10,545 nucleotides of DNA, taken from Candidatus Mcinerneyibacteriota bacterium. Its GTDB lineage: Bacteria; AUK180; JAQVHJ01. The notes under the pieces are model-generated. The model saw nothing but the letters and a program-made list of their open reading frames with translations, searched no databases and was not told the DNA's origin. The stretch lies in assembly GCA_030630935.1 (NCBI GenBank), contig DAOVMD010000066.1:1-10545 (forward strand), given 5' to 3'. Shown in pieces: positions 10,301-10,545 of this stretch (position 1 is the stretch's first letter; the number at the start of each line of letters is the position of its first letter). The position numbers and the translations under genes were made by a program.

Positions 10301-10348
10301 TAAAAAAATAACTAAAATACTATAAACAGGAATTCTCAAGACTTTCAT
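4343..10348 (-). CDS. Giant TPR-repeat lipoprotein
   Basis: About 2,001 residues from the chosen start. The N-terminus is a lipoprotein signal: MKVLRI, a hydrophobic core, then the lipobox ISGC (Cys23), and a Pro/Glu-rich linker (PKPPEEPVEPG), so the protein should be lipid-anchored in the envelope. After a region of about 100 residues without clear repeats, tandem TPR-like helical hairpins fill most of the length. Clear examples in this numbering are near 170-203 (YNKALEVYDVIL), 700-771 (MYEEALPYFEDL), 774-873 (GYVEEGIEYFKEIIKID, YGYFEEAISVI, GDNKKAITEYLKIL) and 1280-1350 (NEYQKAITALEKIIKLYP). TPR arrays bind proteins; no enzyme domain is visible. A Tyr/Asp/Glu insert lies at 882-909. The ATG at 10348 is preferred over that at 10360 because it forms an ATGA overlap with the previous stop and has GGGGA upstream at usable spacing; the 10360 start has only AAGG one base away. 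Partners and process are unknown. Confidence 0.93.
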   Translation of the reverse strand: MKVLRIPVYSILVIFLFLIISGCPKPPEEPVEPGYEQDEKIERLINITKPKKIKEDIIKLHIIELNIHLKITTGKKTSINIFQTKFPSINLINRYWEVPEIDLINVKNSLSKIKFNEDKFINSPQDYKKILRKEEHLKKIFLLGCYYFKTGNHSKGSAILNGIVKVSPKKAEYLLLIAEIFFSKFQYNKALEVYDVILYASPLYSDQILKRKITILKLKNNRKGIETIYENLINYDAASIQYYNEYISYLIELKKYTAALKLIKKASKKFDPGTFLISELEILERQQKIDQAIKLARDYLKDNPYNYKVSTRYKRLLSESSNFETYKKTLLEKEKKGKLKKFELVDYFYFYSDLNYLVEYINNIKASEKWLHLADYFHAINNQHYYLKALNTHLLENPKQKNNHDLKVKIILALINLNSFNLYDAFPYGELLIGSRPGGISGFFSVVYERNTFFQKYYYLNSSLLKVNNKLRLFNYLETMLKDIEDESLRKKAYLTIVNYHQKMRNWKSALSFCRRFIKKSDDSQNLKIFFNKILYIKKQTTDFDTEYEDILKHLIVEYKDNNAKYYLKSYYMKQKKYRKIIEFYQEVYRYNPYSNGALLDLLNVYMELANNSYIIDNCSYYIEAYNLVESKIDNEKNYQLVDYFYRMNFRTKCSKGKFNVEFLEKYWWYSTNIERKYFESLFHKGALESEILKAKIEISNNPDNYKKIYFIAKAYSWMSMYEEALPYFEDLNEKFPGNKKFIEPLSNLYESFDKPKKAAMVYDKIILQNPLNKDNYIQAGDILAEAGYVEEGIEYFKEIIKIDRNNQNLFKELATIYFDYGYFEEAISVIIQVRIIQDDEFLYAKELAALYEQLGDNKKAITEYLKILVNRFRIKETQLKNYHTNYYEEGYYEDDDYYYDDVDYYENRVVEGQIRKRLKYLALKKELKEEIELQLNSLLDRNPNEAAVYYEFALFYKDVKELEKSYSILVRGTKKCKGEYFHEQVIKYFEQEEQYQLLKNEYFRLIGYYPKKQKYYYKAIKYFTTREEEKNRIKVLKQLIKVFPEKLDLAYYYKNIKQYNRAVKEFEKVSIRFEDKFKAEENYYTKNQLINIYSHLSDLYVKLEKFNKAYSTFDRLIYLDKDNITHIIQKARILENQGQSKEAKQLLQKSIQKFRQLERKDKYRYSSKRISLHREFIRYFIDKGKFKTVLQFYMEMLEITPLDETLAHEVFLYSQKQNLYENLFKHFKGIQEKVSRDYRYAYLCYYLKFLEKDYSSSAEYIEKAIFLEPGRIDLNYKLVDLYKAQNEYQKAITALEKIIKLYPTYNVLQYEELGTLYFQIGNEAMAVKSWKKIVKVFGRKGYSYYYSIKVFKILLKHKLYKHAEELLIKLKKDSIKKWEKKNIKIKLLKLYMLTGRYKKALDSAISDFKSQYINSSYYSYKKRQVIVLFDYVDSLRLIKKEYAYLESLKLPRHEPMLLMLADMYIRHGDIWKGIELLKKVGKHDIDIYRKLFERELYEEILKEEGQLKLSDLFLARVEIKLKKYEDARTRLEKSAHSYPKLYGEILAELGMIDEAIKYGSEILEELPLRDIKYLEFSEYLLKLGLKEEAIKYFDFGLYLKNDFNNQLKKAKFLYKLGDDTAAIEYLNSIKEKNIHHNSRLINIAKTFNEIGHPEIGIDILSTIIDEIVKAKDPYNWQMTDVIYFIENNYHDEFANQKIEIFEKLSNSFPKQNKFLEDVINLYWKTEQYQEPINFISRKRIEQNDILRNDYLLKLYILSLIKINDFDEAEMEIEKLITSRNPTKLEIGYEALTNLNYAQGDFDACKRNLKKYYGLNHSYSIHIRKSADLAEEFSFQELAIQYRYNYYKMNPDSIKEVLKLISLLNENNKHKEAIDIYTELLTATTEITKKEQILIGFSSFKLNTMLGELTEELKQLIDNNPNELKYVIVLIKTAEFIKDEELFKKMKNQAELINPFNFTLLQFEYEYFKSLNEQDSLEKCKKMMLLSSPVRYRKYFKNEEK
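4350..4354 (-). promoter_or_regulatory. Ribosome binding site that decides the start of the DUF3352-like gene
   Basis: On the minus strand GAGGA ends eight bases before the ATG at 4341-4339, which is good Shine-Dalgarno spacing. The alternative ATG at 4356-4354 overlaps this motif and has no purine-rich element in front of it. The site lies within the last codons of the TPR gene, so the ribosome finishing that gene stops on top of the next start. Confidence 0.65.
7622..7705 (-). other. Tyr/Asp/Glu-rich low-complexity insert in the TPR lipoprotein
   Basis: Twenty-eight residues, of which ten are Tyr and ten are Asp or Glu, including YYEDDDYYYDD. The segment follows a run of clear TPR hairpins, near ITEYLKILVNRF, and precedes a further helical segment, so it is likely an exposed loop. 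The DNA is nearly a trinucleotide tract of TAT/TAC and GAT/GAC codons. An acidic, aromatic loop outside the cytoplasm could bind cations, carbohydrate or a basic partner; none of these can be shown from sequence. Confidence 0.85.
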
Positions 10349-10545
10349 CTCTTTCCCCATACCTTCGATAAATTTTGAAGAAAAGTTATTAAAATAAAAA
10401 TTGGTCTTAAAAATGAAAAGATAAATAATTTAAATTTATTATCAGTATTATAAATATACCTCATATCACCGGTCCCCGGGAATATCTTTTTCAGAATAAG
10501 GTGAAGTTTATTAATTGGATTTTTCAATGAAAAGAAATAGAGATA
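10345..10545 (-). CDS. C-terminal fragment of an upstream gene, possibly an uncharacterised nucleotidyltransferase-family protein
   Basis: The frame is open from the right edge (66 visible residues, beginning YLYFFSLKNPINK) to a TGA at 10347-10345. The TTG at 10527 is not a convincing start, because the frame continues upstream of it. The tail contains LILKKIFPGTGDMRYIY and then a hydrophobic stretch, FIFSFLRPIFILITFL. The order 'basic helix, FP, M/L-R-Y-x-Y, hydrophobic helix with Arg-Pro' resembles, by memory, the end of NTP_transf_5-like nucleotidyltransferases; the catalytic part would lie outside the window, so this is a weak guess. Evidence that the frame is real is the ATGA overlap with the TPR gene start, typical of translational coupling in an operon. 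It could instead be the tail of another membrane-associated enzyme. Confidence 0.55.
   Translation of the reverse strand, partial: YLYFFSLKNPINKLHLILKKIFPGTGDMRYIYNTDNKFKLFIFSFLRPIFILITFLQNLSKVWGKR

Noticed and set aside
10349-10360. ATG at 10360 as the start of the TPR lipoprotein
   Set aside because: The only purine-rich element is one base away, whereas the ATG at 10348 overlaps the upstream stop as ATGA. It remains possible; the lipobox is kept either way.

Overview
The window is A+T-rich bacterial DNA and is coding almost from end to end; there is no intergenic stretch near 300 bases. Two gene blocks converge at about 2662-2674. The organism cannot be named from this sequence. A group 1 sigma-70 factor, a lipobox-bearing envelope protein and very long TPR proteins suggest a low-G+C bacterium with an envelope that carries lipoproteins, perhaps from a poorly cultured phylum.

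Plus strand, 1-2674: a gene already open at the left edge encodes the primary RNA polymerase sigma factor (RpoD/SigA). Read in frame upstream of the TTG at 684, it continues without a stop to base 3. This adds a recognisable region 1.1 and a very basic N-terminal extension made of eight tandem 22-residue (66-bp) Lys/Thr/Pro repeats. The histone-H1-like array joined to a housekeeping sigma factor is the most striking feature here. A 170-residue, probably all-helical protein of unknown function follows after 11 bases, with a weak terminator-like hairpin and T-tract at its stop.

Minus strand, 10545-2662: three tightly packed genes form an apparent operon. In transcription order they are: (a) the C-terminal end of a protein entering from the right edge, possibly of an uncharacterised nucleotidyltransferase family; (b) a giant lipoprotein of about 2,000 residues built largely of TPR-like helical hairpins, whose start overlaps the previous stop as ATGA; (c) a secreted protein of about 560 residues resembling the DUF3352 type, starting one base after the TPR stop. 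The spacing implies co-transcription and translational coupling. Genes (b) and (c) both carry export signals, so they probably act together in the cell envelope, but their function is unknown.

No tRNA, rRNA, CRISPR array, insertion sequence or integrase was seen.
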